A stretch of 64,000 nt of DNA from assembly GCA_902168205.1 (NCBI GenBank), contig CABHOK010000017.1, positions 124,001 to 188,000 on the forward strand, given 5' to 3'. Position 1 is the first letter of the stretch. Every line of letters starts with the position of its first letter. A program made the position numbers and the translations under genes. The stretch is from an uncultured Chitinophaga sp. GTDB taxonomy: Bacteria > Bacteroidota > Bacteroidia > Cytophagales > Cyclobacteriaceae. This document shows, piece after piece, positions 25,864-34,734 of the stretch. The notes under the pieces are model-generated. The model saw only the letters and a list, made by a program, of their open reading frames with translations, was not told where the DNA came from and did not search any database.

Positions 25864-28800
25864 TTACTCCGGCTGCAAATCACCACTGGTTCTCTGCACA
25901 AACTCTGATGGCGTTACACCAAAGAGTTTTTTAAAACACTCCCGGAAATATTTCAGATCGGTAAAGCCTACTTCGTAGGTAACTTCGGCAATGGTAAGTT
26001 GATTTTGTTCCAACAACTGCGCGGCACGTTTCAAACGGATCACGCGTATAAATTCATTGGCGGATTGTCCTGTTAGTGCTTTTAGTTTCCGATAGAGTTG
26101 GGTGCGGCTCATACCTACATCGCGACCTAAATCATCTACAGCATAATCAGGATTACTCATGTTCTTCTCGATACTCTCCAATGCCTGCTGCACAAATGAT
26201 TCATCGGCTGAAGTAAGCGTTACGCGTTTCGGTTCAATGTTCAGCACTTCGTTATCGCGGAACATCTTGCGCATCAGTTCGCGCATGCGCATCAGGTTAC
26301 GCACTTTTAACTGAAGTACTTTCGGATTGAACGGCTTGGTTATATAGTCATCGGCACCGGTTTCAAGTCCTTCTACTTTAAAGATCAAAGATGTTCTGGC
26401 TGTAAGCAGTATCACCGGTATATGCGATGTCTTCACATTCATCTTCAGCTGCGTGCATAACGTGATACCATCCATTACCGGCATCATTACATCGCTGATC
26501 ACCAGGTCGGGCATTTCCTCCAGCGCTATATCCAGAGCCTCTTTACCTTCGGATGCCTGTAGTATTATATAGGTTCCTTCAAAGATTGACTTGATATAAG
26601 CGCGTACTTCGTCATTATCTTCAACTACCAAAAGCTTGGGTAAATCTTTCAGATTATCGCTGACTTCGGGTTCTTTCTCCGGTATATATAGCGGATCGGG
26701 TGTGAGCGCAGGGTACCGATCCATAGTCTCAATATCTTTTGAGACCGGCAGCAATTCTGATGCATCAAAATGTGCAGAACCCTTCGGTAATGTTATCGTA
26801 AAGCGCGTATAGGAATTTTCTTCGCTCGCCACGGTTAATTTGCCATGATGCATATCGACCAGGCTCTTCGCTAATGCAAGACCTATACCCGTGCCGGTAT
26901 GATTCTTGTCTTCATCGTAACTGAAGAATGTTTGAAATATACTTTCGAAATGCTCGCGCTTTATTCCCTTACCGGTGTCTTGCACCGTAATCATCACGTC
27001 ATCCTTACCTTCAATAACCTGCATAACAATTTTGCCACCTTCGGGAGTGTGCTTGAAGGCGTTAGACAACAGGTTGAACATGATCTTCTCAAACTGATCG
27101 CGATCGAACCACACTTTTACAATATTGGAAGATGCATAGAACGAAAAGTCAATCTTCATCTGCTCTGCCAGCGTATCAAACGAAAGCTTGACTTCCTTTA
27201 CAAACTTGATGATGTTACCTTCGGATACTTCGAGTTTAAGATTACCGGATTCTGCCTTCCTAAAATCGAGCAACTGATTTACCAGTCTCAGCAAACGTTG
27301 TGCGTTCGCATTTATATTCAATAACTGATCACGCACTTCTTTACCACCTTCTCCTCGATCAAGCAAACTTTGTGATGGTCCGAGTATAAGTGTAAGTGGC
27401 GTACGAAACTCGTGCGATATATTCGTGAAGAATTGCAGTTTGGCATAATTGAGTTTCTCCATGTTCTCGCGCTGCAATCGCTCGAGTTTAAGATCGTGCT
27501 TGAAGTTAGCACGCATCAACACCAGCATGCGAAACAAATGCAGCAGCACCAATGCCAATACGATATATATAATTCGTGCCCATATTGTTTTCCACCAGGG
27601 CGGGTGGATAACAAGCTTTACCGAACTGATCTGTTCGTTCCAAACACCTTCGTTGTTGGCAGCCTTTACTTTAAAGGTATATTCACCGCCATTCAGGTTG
27701 GTATAGTTGGCGTAGCGCCTGGAGGCATTGGTATAGTTCCAGTCTTTATCAAAACCTTCCAGCATGTAGGCATATCGTGTTTTCTCAGGAGCGGCATAGT
27801 CGAGAGCTGTAAATTCAAATGAGATCGAGTTCTCGTTATACTTCAGCGCCACACGATCTATAGCAGCTAACGGTTTATCCAAAATTACGCGACCATCAAA
27901 AGGTTGACCGAAGGGTACCGAGCGATTGAATATCTGGAAATCATTAACTACTACTTTCGGGAAGTTCGGATTGGTAACAACAGCATTGGGGTTGATAATG
28001 TTGAAACCTTCTGAGCCACCAAAAAGTAAACGACCGGTATCATCTTTAAAACTTACGTTGTTATAAAAGAATCCACCCTGAATGCGATCGTGGTGATCAT
28101 AGTGTTTTACAAACTGAGCATCTGAAGGATCGATGATGGTTAAACCGTCCCAGTGGGCAAGCCATAATTTACCGCTGTCATCTTCCTGTATACTTACAAT
28201 TACATTATTGCTCGGACCTTCTTCGATCTTATGCTGCTTGAACACCTCCGTTCTTCTGTCCAATGAATTAAGACCACCTTCTGTTCCAATCCACAGGAGT
28301 CCGGCATGATCTTCATAAATTGCATTGACAAAATCGTTGGATATACCTTCTTCCGTTTTAACAGGATGCTTGCTGAACCGGTGTATATCCAGTGTATCAC
28401 CTTTGGGTTTAATACGGAACAATCCATTTCCACGTGTGCCCGCCCAAACCGTTCCGGTACGATCTGCATGCAATACAACCAGCGGAGCTTCGCATAACAG
28501 TCGATAATCAAACGGAGTAATTTTACCATCGGGAGAAATTCTGTTCAATCCACCACTCCAGCTGCCGGCCCATATATTCCCGGCATTGTCTTCGGTAAAC
28601 GACATTACATAGTCGCTATTGGCAGGAGATATACCAATGTAGTGATCAAATCGTTTTACCAGTCCGGTAGCAAGCACATCGCGCTGGTGAAACCTATATA
28701 TACCGCCACCCGCTGTACCCAGCCATACATTGCCGTGCGTATCGGTATAGAGTGTCTGAATGAAATTAACGAAATCATTATCATCACGATCTACAATACG

Positions 28801-30021
28801 GATTCGCTGAAATGTTTTGCCTTTCAATTTATATAGTCCACCACCGATGGTAGCAATCCAGTAACCATGATCAGTTGAACTGCGCAGTCCTGTTATAATA
28901 TTTTTACCTTTATCAAACGTAAGGGTTCGAAAAGCTTCAAAATCTTTCGAGTAACTATCAAATTTATTTAATCCCTTCTTGGTACCCACCCACAATACAC
29001 CACCGCGGTCAAGATATATAGATGTTACCGTACTATGTGAAAGATTTACGGTCTCATCAGCATCACCCAGTAATTTTGTAAAGCGATTAACAGCGGGATC
29101 AAAAAAAGCTAATCCTTTTTCGGAGCCGGTTATAATATAGGGATTCGTGCCGGAAACCACGTACATGGAACGTATCAGGCTATAGCTTTGTACTTTGTCA
29201 GGTATAGCATAGTTGGTAATAACGCCATCTTCCAGTTTCTTCAGTCCGCGAATGGTACAGAACCATATAGATGTTTTTCCTTTTAAACTAAGTTCGCGAA
29301 CCTTGAATATATAGTTGTGATGGTACTGATTGACTACATCCTGCGTATAACGATAAGTTCGAAATGTATAGTTACCCGAATCCTGCTTTACAACTTTACT
29401 CAATCCGTTAGCCGTAGCGATCCACAACTCCTTCGAAGATGACAGGTATATATCGGTAACAATATTATTCGCGAGTGAAGTAGTGTCATTGTCGCCGGCA
29501 AAGAAAGGTATAAATTTATTGTTTGCATCATCGTAAACATTCAACCCATTGTCTGTACCTACCCACAAGTTGCCTTGCTGGTCTTCGCCGATACAACTTA
29601 CATAGTTGTGTGAAAGGCTGCCCATATCCTGTGCGTTGTGAATGAACTGAAGAAATGTGCCGGTACTTTTATCAAAGCGAAACAAGCCTCCCATGTGCGT
29701 GCCTACCCACAGATAGCCATGGTGGTCTTCAAATATGGCGGTGATTTTATTGCTCTTGAGTTTACCGGGAGCATTACCCGAGTGATATACAATGGTAGAA
29801 TATCCATCGTATCGCAGCAGACCAGACCATGTGCCGATCCACAAAAATCCTTCGCGATCCTGGAGGATGCAGTTAATTGAACTTTGAGACAACCCCAGCT
29901 TCTCAGGAAGCTGATCAAAAATAATTTCTTTATCAGGAAGCCCGGAAGGTTGAGCTACGACCAATCTTAGTATACATATAAAGATGGCAGTAGCCCAATA
30001 TTTTTTCCGAACGATATGCAT
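25864..30021 (-). CDS. Hybrid two-component system (HTCS) regulator of the mannan-type PUL
   Basis: 1385 residues in the same order as the galactan HTCS. There is a signal peptide ending LRLVVAQ, and propeller repeats from FLWIGTWSGLLRYDG through LWIGTEGGLNSLDR. A Y_Y_Y domain (YAYMLEGFDKDWNYT) and a membrane helix follow. The kinase has His870 in ISHEFRTP and an ATPase domain (DTGKGI, TGTGIGLALAKS); the receiver has Asp1177 in LVISDVMMPVMDG; the output is an AraC helix-turn-helix (SRTQLYRKLK, VGFTDLKYFRECF). All phospho-residues are present. The gene ends 21 bp from the stop of the galactan HTCS and starts 8 bp after the cupin gene, so it is co-transcribed with cupin and GH26. Manno-oligosaccharides as ligand are inferred. 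Confidence 0.95.
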   Translation of the reverse strand: MHIVRKKYWATAIFICILRLVVAQPSGLPDKEIIFDQLPEKLGLSQSSINCILQDREGFLWIGTWSGLLRYDGYSTIVYHSGNAPGKLKSNKITAIFEDHHGYLWVGTHMGGLFRFDKSTGTFLQFIHNAQDMGSLSHNYVSCIGEDQQGNLWVGTDNGLNVYDDANNKFIPFFAGDNDTTSLANNIVTDIYLSSSKELWIATANGLSKVVKQDSGNYTFRTYRYTQDVVNQYHHNYIFKVRELSLKGKTSIWFCTIRGLKKLEDGVITNYAIPDKVQSYSLIRSMYVVSGTNPYIITGSEKGLAFFDPAVNRFTKLLGDADETVNLSHSTVTSIYLDRGGVLWVGTKKGLNKFDSYSKDFEAFRTLTFDKGKNIITGLRSSTDHGYWIATIGGGLYKLKGKTFQRIRIVDRDDNDFVNFIQTLYTDTHGNVWLGTAGGGIYRFHQRDVLATGLVKRFDHYIGISPANSDYVMSFTEDNAGNIWAGSWSGGLNRISPDGKITPFDYRLLCEAPLVVLHADRTGTVWAGTRGNGLFRIKPKGDTLDIHRFSKHPVKTEEGISNDFVNAIYEDHAGLLWIGTEGGLNSLDRRTEVFKQHKIEEGPSNNVIVSIQEDDSGKLWLAHWDGLTIIDPSDAQFVKHYDHHDRIQGGFFYNNVSFKDDTGRLLFGGSEGFNIINPNAVVTNPNFPKVVVNDFQIFNRSVPFGQPFDGRVILDKPLAAIDRVALKYNENSISFEFTALDYAAPEKTRYAYMLEGFDKDWNYTNASRRYANYTNLNGGEYTFKVKAANNEGVWNEQISSVKLVIHPPWWKTIWARIIYIVLALVLLHLFRMLVLMRANFKHDLKLERLQRENMEKLNYAKLQFFTNISHEFRTPLTLILGPSQSLLDRGEGGKEVRDQLLNINANAQRLLRLVNQLLDFRKAESGNLKLEVSEGNIIKFVKEVKLSFDTLAEQMKIDFSFYASSNIVKVWFDRDQFEKIMFNLLSNAFKHTPEGGKIVMQVIEGKDDVMITVQDTGKGIKREHFESIFQTFFSYDEDKNHTGTGIGLALAKSLVDMHHGKLTVASEENSYTRFTITLPKGSAHFDASELLPVSKDIETMDRYPALTPDPLYIPEKEPEVSDNLKDLPKLLVVEDNDEVRAYIKSIFEGTYIILQASEGKEALDIALEEMPDLVISDVMMPVMDGITLCTQLKMNVKTSHIPVILLTARTSLIFKVEGLETGADDYITKPFNPKVLQLKVRNLMRMRELMRKMFRDNEVLNIEPKRVTLTSADESFVQQALESIEKNMSNPDYAVDDLGRDVGMSRTQLYRKLKALTGQSANEFIRVIRLKRAAQLLEQNQLTIAEVTYEVGFTDLKYFRECFKKLFGVTPSEFVQRTSGDLQPE

Positions 30022-30029
30022 GTTGTTTC

Positions 30030-30542
30030 TTATCTGCCGAAGTCATCCTGCACACGCACGATGTCGTCTTCGTTGGAAGGCTGACTCGCATCCGTATGCT
30101 GCCATATTTCCGAGATCATACCCCAGCCTTTAAGTCCTACAAGACGATGGCGCTGTCCGCAGTTCAGACGGATGATCTCACCGATCTCCAGTTTTTGAAG
30201 TGGTCCTTCTGTATCCGTTTGACTTGTAATAACTCCAGCCTCACCTGCTACAAGTTTCCATATCTCTGCGCGTCTGTGGTGATACTGCCACGACAAGCGT
30301 TTATCCGGCTGCACCATCAGAATTTTCGGACTCAGCTTTTCGCTGATCTTGAGATCATTTATCTCGATGCCCGGAAAAAAGTGACTGGCAAATTGCCGTG
30401 CCTGTGTCTCATCGATCACAAAGAATCCTCCCCACGGACGTTCAAAATCTTTTGCTACTACTTTCAATCCTAACTCATCAAGGTACGATTGTACTTTGCT
30501 GAAAATTTGCTGCTTAGAGTCTGTGTTAGAAAAAGTTACCAT
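30030..30542 (-). CDS. Cupin sugar-phosphate isomerase (mannose-6-phosphate isomerase-like)
   Basis: 170 residues, soluble, one cupin domain. The N-terminal ERPWGGFFVID is the opening seen in type-II/cupin mannose-6-phosphate isomerases and in proteins annotated as phosphoheptose isomerases. The metal site is suggested by WQYHHRRAEIW (His, His, Glu) and the later QRHRLVGL His. The fold predicts interconversion of an aldose and ketose phosphate. In an operon with a GH26 mannanase, mannose-6-phosphate to fructose-6-phosphate is the obvious reaction. It lies 8 bp upstream of the HTCS start and 120 bp downstream of the GH26 stop. The exact substrate (mannose-6-P versus another sugar phosphate or lyxose) is not provable here. 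Confidence 0.8.
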   Translation of the reverse strand: MVTFSNTDSKQQIFSKVQSYLDELGLKVVAKDFERPWGGFFVIDETQARQFASHFFPGIEINDLKISEKLSPKILMVQPDKRLSWQYHHRRAEIWKLVAGEAGVITSQTDTEGPLQKLEIGEIIRLNCGQRHRLVGLKGWGMISEIWQHTDASQPSNEDDIVRVQDDFGR

Positions 30543-30662
30543 TTGGGTTTAATTACATTAGATGTGTATTACCGGATGCCTTGGCGGTTTACGCTGGGGA
30601 TCCGGTCTGAAATATCGGTAATCCGAAATTAATTTCGTACTGCATCTACTGTTTTCGGGTAA

Positions 30663-31796
30663 TCATTTTATAAGTGTTTTGCCTGGCTCGTACATATTCT
30701 GAATGTCACTTTCAAAAAGCGAATGTTCGTCTTGATAGAAGCGCACAAAATCTTTTTCAGATGTATGACCGGAATACGGAGCATAGTGATGTATTTCGTT
30801 GGCATTGCGCCACACGAGGACGTAAGCGACTTCAATGTCTTTGTTTGCCTTTAGCGGCTCCAGTATAACTTGTGTAAACCATTCAGGGTTGGTAACGCCT
30901 TCCAAACCAGTCTCTGTGAGTGCAGCCACTTTGTTACGCTCTTTGGCGAGTGAAGAGATGGTGCGCATTACAGTAATAAAATCCTGTTGTTGTTCACTTG
31001 CTGATTTTTTATTCCAGGTAATACCCACATCCATATAGTCATCCAGTCCTAACAGATCAACGTAGTCATCGCCAGGATAAGCATATAGGTAAGAAACTTT
31101 CGCATCCTGCAGGTTCATACGACTTCTGTCGGGCGAAAATGAATAGATAATGTTACGGAGCTTCTTTGTATCACGCAGGTATGTTACTGTAAATTTCCAC
31201 AAGGCTATATATTCCTGCTCGGTGCAATGTCCTTTTCCCCACCAGAACCAATCACCGTTGTGTTCGTGATATGGGCGGAATATTACTGGTATAGATGTGC
31301 TTCCATCTTTGCAATTCTTCAGAAAATCTGCTACGGCATCGAGCTGCTTTACAAAGTACGCGTGCTCCTTGCCACCGGGAAGTATATCTTTTACCGCGCG
31401 TGTCGTATCCCATGCATTGCGTTTTGACACCGGGTTATCTACATGCCAGGATATCGCGCTAATGCCGCCTCGTTTATAAATAGCGTGTATCCAGTTATGC
31501 AACTTCGATATATACTCTTTATCACCAGACTTGCCAAGATTACCTATATCCCACCCGTGTACCGCAGGAAATGCACCACACACATCCTTTACATCCGAAC
31601 GATCTTTTTCATCTTTCCATTTTACACCATACGCATCAGCATCCTGGTGACCGAACATAATGCCCTGCGATGAAATTCTTTTCAGGTTCACAAATAGTGT
31701 TTTTGTTTTATCGGTGGCTTGCTTATCAATCAACGTCTGCGCAGATAGTTGCAATAAACCTGATACCAACGCTAAACAAATCAACATTACTCTCAT
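30663..31796 (-). CDS. GH26 endo-beta-1,4-mannanase
   Basis: 377 residues with a signal peptide (1-19, ending LSAQ). The GH26 domain fills the protein. The start is MFGHQDADAYG, acid/base is Glu178 in RPYHEHNGDWFWWG and nucleophile is Glu295 in ALTETG, both textbook GH26 mannanase motifs. There is no lipobox, so the enzyme is probably periplasmic rather than on the surface and would trim imported manno-oligosaccharides. It begins a second transcript (GH26-cupin-HTCS), separated from the upstream SusC/D/lipoprotein operon by a hairpin terminator and a 256-bp spacer. Beta-mannan activity is well supported; glucomannan versus galactomannan preference is unknown. Confidence 0.95.
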   Translation of the reverse strand: MRVMLICLALVSGLLQLSAQTLIDKQATDKTKTLFVNLKRISSQGIMFGHQDADAYGVKWKDEKDRSDVKDVCGAFPAVHGWDIGNLGKSGDKEYISKLHNWIHAIYKRGGISAISWHVDNPVSKRNAWDTTRAVKDILPGGKEHAYFVKQLDAVADFLKNCKDGSTSIPVIFRPYHEHNGDWFWWGKGHCTEQEYIALWKFTVTYLRDTKKLRNIIYSFSPDRSRMNLQDAKVSYLYAYPGDDYVDLLGLDDYMDVGITWNKKSASEQQQDFITVMRTISSLAKERNKVAALTETGLEGVTNPEWFTQVILEPLKANKDIEVAYVLVWRNANEIHHYAPYSGHTSEKDFVRFYQDEHSLFESDIQNMYEPGKTLIK

Positions 31797-32010
31797 ATAT
31801 CTAATTCTACTTTGTCATAATAATTATACTGAAAAACGGTACTATAGTATATCCTATAGCATTAAAAAAAGAAGCGTAAACCGCTAATTTAGAAAGCACG
31901 ACTCCTGACTAAAATGTTACGGAAGTATTAAAGCAACCTTAACTGGGAAAATCACAAGAACACTTGAGGATTGAATCACTACAATTTATCGAGAACAGAG
32001 CTATCTATAT

Positions 32011-32041
32011 AAAACCTGCAGAACATAGTCCTGCAGGTTTT
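32011..32041 (-). terminator. Terminator of the susC-susD-SGBP operon
   Basis: AAAACCTGCAG (32011-32021) and CTGCAGGTTTT (32031-32041) are perfect 11-bp arms around a 9-base loop, 12 bp after the stop of the minus-strand lipoprotein gene. The stem is symmetric and can act both ways. It separates the import operon from the GH26 gene. Confidence 0.85.
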
Positions 32042-32052
32042 AATAATTTCAT

Positions 32053-33114
32053 CTATTTTATCAAGATCACATCATCTATATAGAAGGTCTCATCCTGATC
32101 ATCCGGTCCTTGAATTCTCCATCCAATCTGATTCCAAGGTGTCGTATTATTTTCACCAAAAATTTTCAAACTGCTTACCTGAAGTTTATAGTAAGTCCAT
32201 ACGTTGGCAGGCACCAGAATTTTCTTAAAATCCTCATATGTATTGAAGGTTCCCGGCTGGGCTGAAGACCACACATAAAGCGTATAGTCTTTTGATGCAC
32301 CTTTTAACCAGAACGACAAATATTTGTAACCGTCATTGGATATATTATCCCATCCAAAGCCATCCTGGCTCCAGTTACCTTTAGCATATCCCAAAGACAA
32401 CGAAGCGGTTCCTGATTTAAACTGCGTTGTACTTATAGATGAAGGTCCCCACGATGCATTTTGGAATGCATTGCCCGAAGGATTTATACCATAATCATCC
32501 GTAAATATTTGTAAGGCATTGTCAATTGCTACAAATGATTGTGTAGTAGGCGCGGGGCCAGCAGCATTCGTAATTGTTAAGGTAGATTCATAAAAACCCG
32601 GATCAGGTTGTGGAAATTTTACCGTGAGTGTTATCGCACTTTTATCAACAATTTCAAGCTCTGTAGTTGTTCCGGTAAAAGTAACCTTCGTTACATCGTC
32701 CAGGTTTTTACCTGTCAAAGTAATTTCAGTATCCTGCCTGAAGTTATAGTCGGAAACATCATTAATAGTTGCCAATCCTAAAACAGTAAATGGCACCGTA
32801 AATGTTTTGCCGGAAGCATTCTCAAAAATGATATTCTGTTGGCCGGGAACAGCATCAATGGGTACTCTGAAAAGAATGGCGCCATCAGTGTTAAATGTTG
32901 AAGTAAAGCTGGCGGGCACATTTCCATTTTCAAAAGTAATTTTCATAATGTCCCTTAAGCCCGATCCGGTAACAGTCAAGAGAGATTTAGAAGCCGCAGA
33001 CTGTGGTGAAATCTGCGCAACAGATGGGGAGACTTCATCGTCTTTACAGGAGGTCAGGTATAGTGCTCCTGCAAACAAAACCACCTTGAATATTATATTT
33101 AGATAATTCTTCAT
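32053..33114 (-). CDS. Surface glycan-binding lipoprotein with IPT/TIG domains (SusE position)
   Basis: 353 residues. Lipobox LYLTSC is followed by KDDE, which fits the surface lipoprotein export signal. Two IPT/TIG-type Ig-like domains span about 33-115 and 117-195 (ISPQSAASKSLLTVTGSGL and RQDTEITLTGKNLDDVTKVTF). A C-terminal beta-sandwich like a carbohydrate-binding module (about 205-353) has several exposed aromatic residues and ends FYIDDVILIK. This layout, directly after susD, is the common surface glycan-binding protein of mannan and other hemicellulose loci. It should hold the polymer at the cell surface for the SusC/D complex; ligand specificity is inferred from the GH26 gene. Confidence 0.88.
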   Translation of the reverse strand: MKNYLNIIFKVVLFAGALYLTSCKDDEVSPSVAQISPQSAASKSLLTVTGSGLRDIMKITFENGNVPASFTSTFNTDGAILFRVPIDAVPGQQNIIFENASGKTFTVPFTVLGLATINDVSDYNFRQDTEITLTGKNLDDVTKVTFTGTTTELEIVDKSAITLTVKFPQPDPGFYESTLTITNAAGPAPTTQSFVAIDNALQIFTDDYGINPSGNAFQNASWGPSSISTTQFKSGTASLSLGYAKGNWSQDGFGWDNISNDGYKYLSFWLKGASKDYTLYVWSSAQPGTFNTYEDFKKILVPANVWTYYKLQVSSLKIFGENNTTPWNQIGWRIQGPDDQDETFYIDDVILIK

Positions 33115-33142
33115 AGTCGATATTTTAACTTTTGAAAAAGGT

Positions 33143-34711
33143 TTACTTATAATATGGAACAGCAGGTTCTCTTAGCATAGGACTAGCTGTTAAATCTGTT
33201 TGCGGAATAGGCAAAAACATTTGACTCGGAGAACTTAATATGATTTTCTCGCTTTGAAGTTTACCGTTAAAGTCATACGATCCTCTCTCTTGTTTGCTTA
33301 TTATTTCCTTGGCTTTATCAAATCCCTGACGCTGAATGTCAAACCAATAGTCGCCTTCAAAGGCAAACTCATGTCTGCGTTCTGCCAATATATCATCTTT
33401 GGTTATGGATGTTAAATCAGGTAAACCTGCTCTCTCTCTTACATCGTTTATCGCATCTAGTGCAGCTCCATCACTGGTAGACGCATCATTACCCAGAATT
33501 GCTTCTGCATATATCAATTCAATATCCGCGTATCTAAGAATATAAGTACATATATCAGTCGAAGATCCATTTACATTCTCTCCGTTAGAACCCGGGCCAA
33601 CAACATATTTCATTGCATTTGCACGTGAGCCATTTTTTGTTTTAAAGGCTTCATCACCACCTATAGATGTAGTATCATAGGTATATCCGTTAGGAAAATT
33701 TATATTCGTCCAGTCCTTTCTAAAGAATCCGTGCTGCATGATTGACCAGCCTTTTCTTTTATCTAACGGGTCGTATGATTCTATCAGGTCTATAGTAGGA
33801 ATTACAGATCCGTAACCTACCCCCGTTGTGGGTTTCAGTAAAGCCTGAGTTCCACAGTAAGCTTGAATTGGATTTCCAATTGAATATCCTCCCGCTGCAA
33901 TCCATTGCCATGCAAATAATGACTCAACATTATTGTTTGCGGCTGAACTTGTAAACATTTCATAGTAGTCTGGGTAGAGTGAATATTTCTTAGAATCAAT
34001 TACTAACCCGGCTTTGATTTTAGCATTTGCATAATCTCCTATATAGAGGTAAACTTTAGCCATCATACCAGATGCTGAGAGACTTGTAACTCTTCCTTTC
34101 TGACTGGCTTCGCTCGCTAAGTTTGCTTCTGCATACTGTAAATCTTCTAATACATATCTTAATACATCAGCCTGTAGATAACGGGGAGAATTAAATGTAC
34201 CGGAAGAAGCGAAAGCAACTGGGTCGTCAACAATAGGTACATCACCAAAGGCTCTGGCTAGAAAGAAAAAAGCAACCCCTCTCATAAATCTTGCTTCCGC
34301 GATACCCTGGATCAGATAGGCCGGATCAGACACTTTTGCTTTCTTATTCTCAAGTGTTTGAATCAGTGAACTTGAAGCGCCAACAACAGAATATAATGAA
34401 GCCCAGCTGGAAGCAACTAAAACATCGCTACTTGTAAACGTAAACTTATTATATACCAGACCTCCGTAGTTAGGATCGTTAGCCGTGAGCATATTACCGC
34501 CCAGCGCCTCACCTATAGCATGGAATGCTTTATCCTGATAATCATACCAAACCTTATTATATAATAAGCCCGTAGCACCATTTACTTCTACAGCCGAATT
34601 ATAATAATTTTCTTCTGTTGGGTTATTCTGTGATGGTCTCTCCAGGAAAGACTCGTCACAAGATGTTACCACGAAAAGCAGTGATAACGATAATATATAT
34701 ATATACTTCAT
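33143..34711 (-). CDS. susD: SusD/RagB family glycan-binding lipoprotein (mannan-type PUL)
   Basis: 522 residues with lipobox VVTSC and then DES, and the typical SusD opening FLERPSQNNPTEENYYNS. The helical core includes RFMRGVAFFFLARAFGDVPI, and the C-terminus has ALDAINDVRERAGLPDL and ILAERRHEFAFEGDYWFD. It pairs with the SusC protein whose stop is 23 bp upstream. It shares only family-level features with the SusD at 16870, so the two loci were not made by recent duplication. Role: capture of oligosaccharides, probably manno-oligosaccharides, for SusC. Confidence 0.95.
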   Translation of the reverse strand: MKYIYILSLSLLFVVTSCDESFLERPSQNNPTEENYYNSAVEVNGATGLLYNKVWYDYQDKAFHAIGEALGGNMLTANDPNYGGLVYNKFTFTSSDVLVASSWASLYSVVGASSSLIQTLENKKAKVSDPAYLIQGIAEARFMRGVAFFFLARAFGDVPIVDDPVAFASSGTFNSPRYLQADVLRYVLEDLQYAEANLASEASQKGRVTSLSASGMMAKVYLYIGDYANAKIKAGLVIDSKKYSLYPDYYEMFTSSAANNNVESLFAWQWIAAGGYSIGNPIQAYCGTQALLKPTTGVGYGSVIPTIDLIESYDPLDKRKGWSIMQHGFFRKDWTNINFPNGYTYDTTSIGGDEAFKTKNGSRANAMKYVVGPGSNGENVNGSSTDICTYILRYADIELIYAEAILGNDASTSDGAALDAINDVRERAGLPDLTSITKDDILAERRHEFAFEGDYWFDIQRQGFDKAKEIISKQERGSYDFNGKLQSEKIILSSPSQMFLPIPQTDLTASPMLREPAVPYYK

Positions 34712-34734
34712 TTTTTATATATTTAAAAATGTTG

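Noticed and set aside
26899-27324. 141-codon plus-strand frame opposite the second HTCS
   Set aside because: Shadow of the histidine kinase coding sequence; composition follows the opposite strand's codons.
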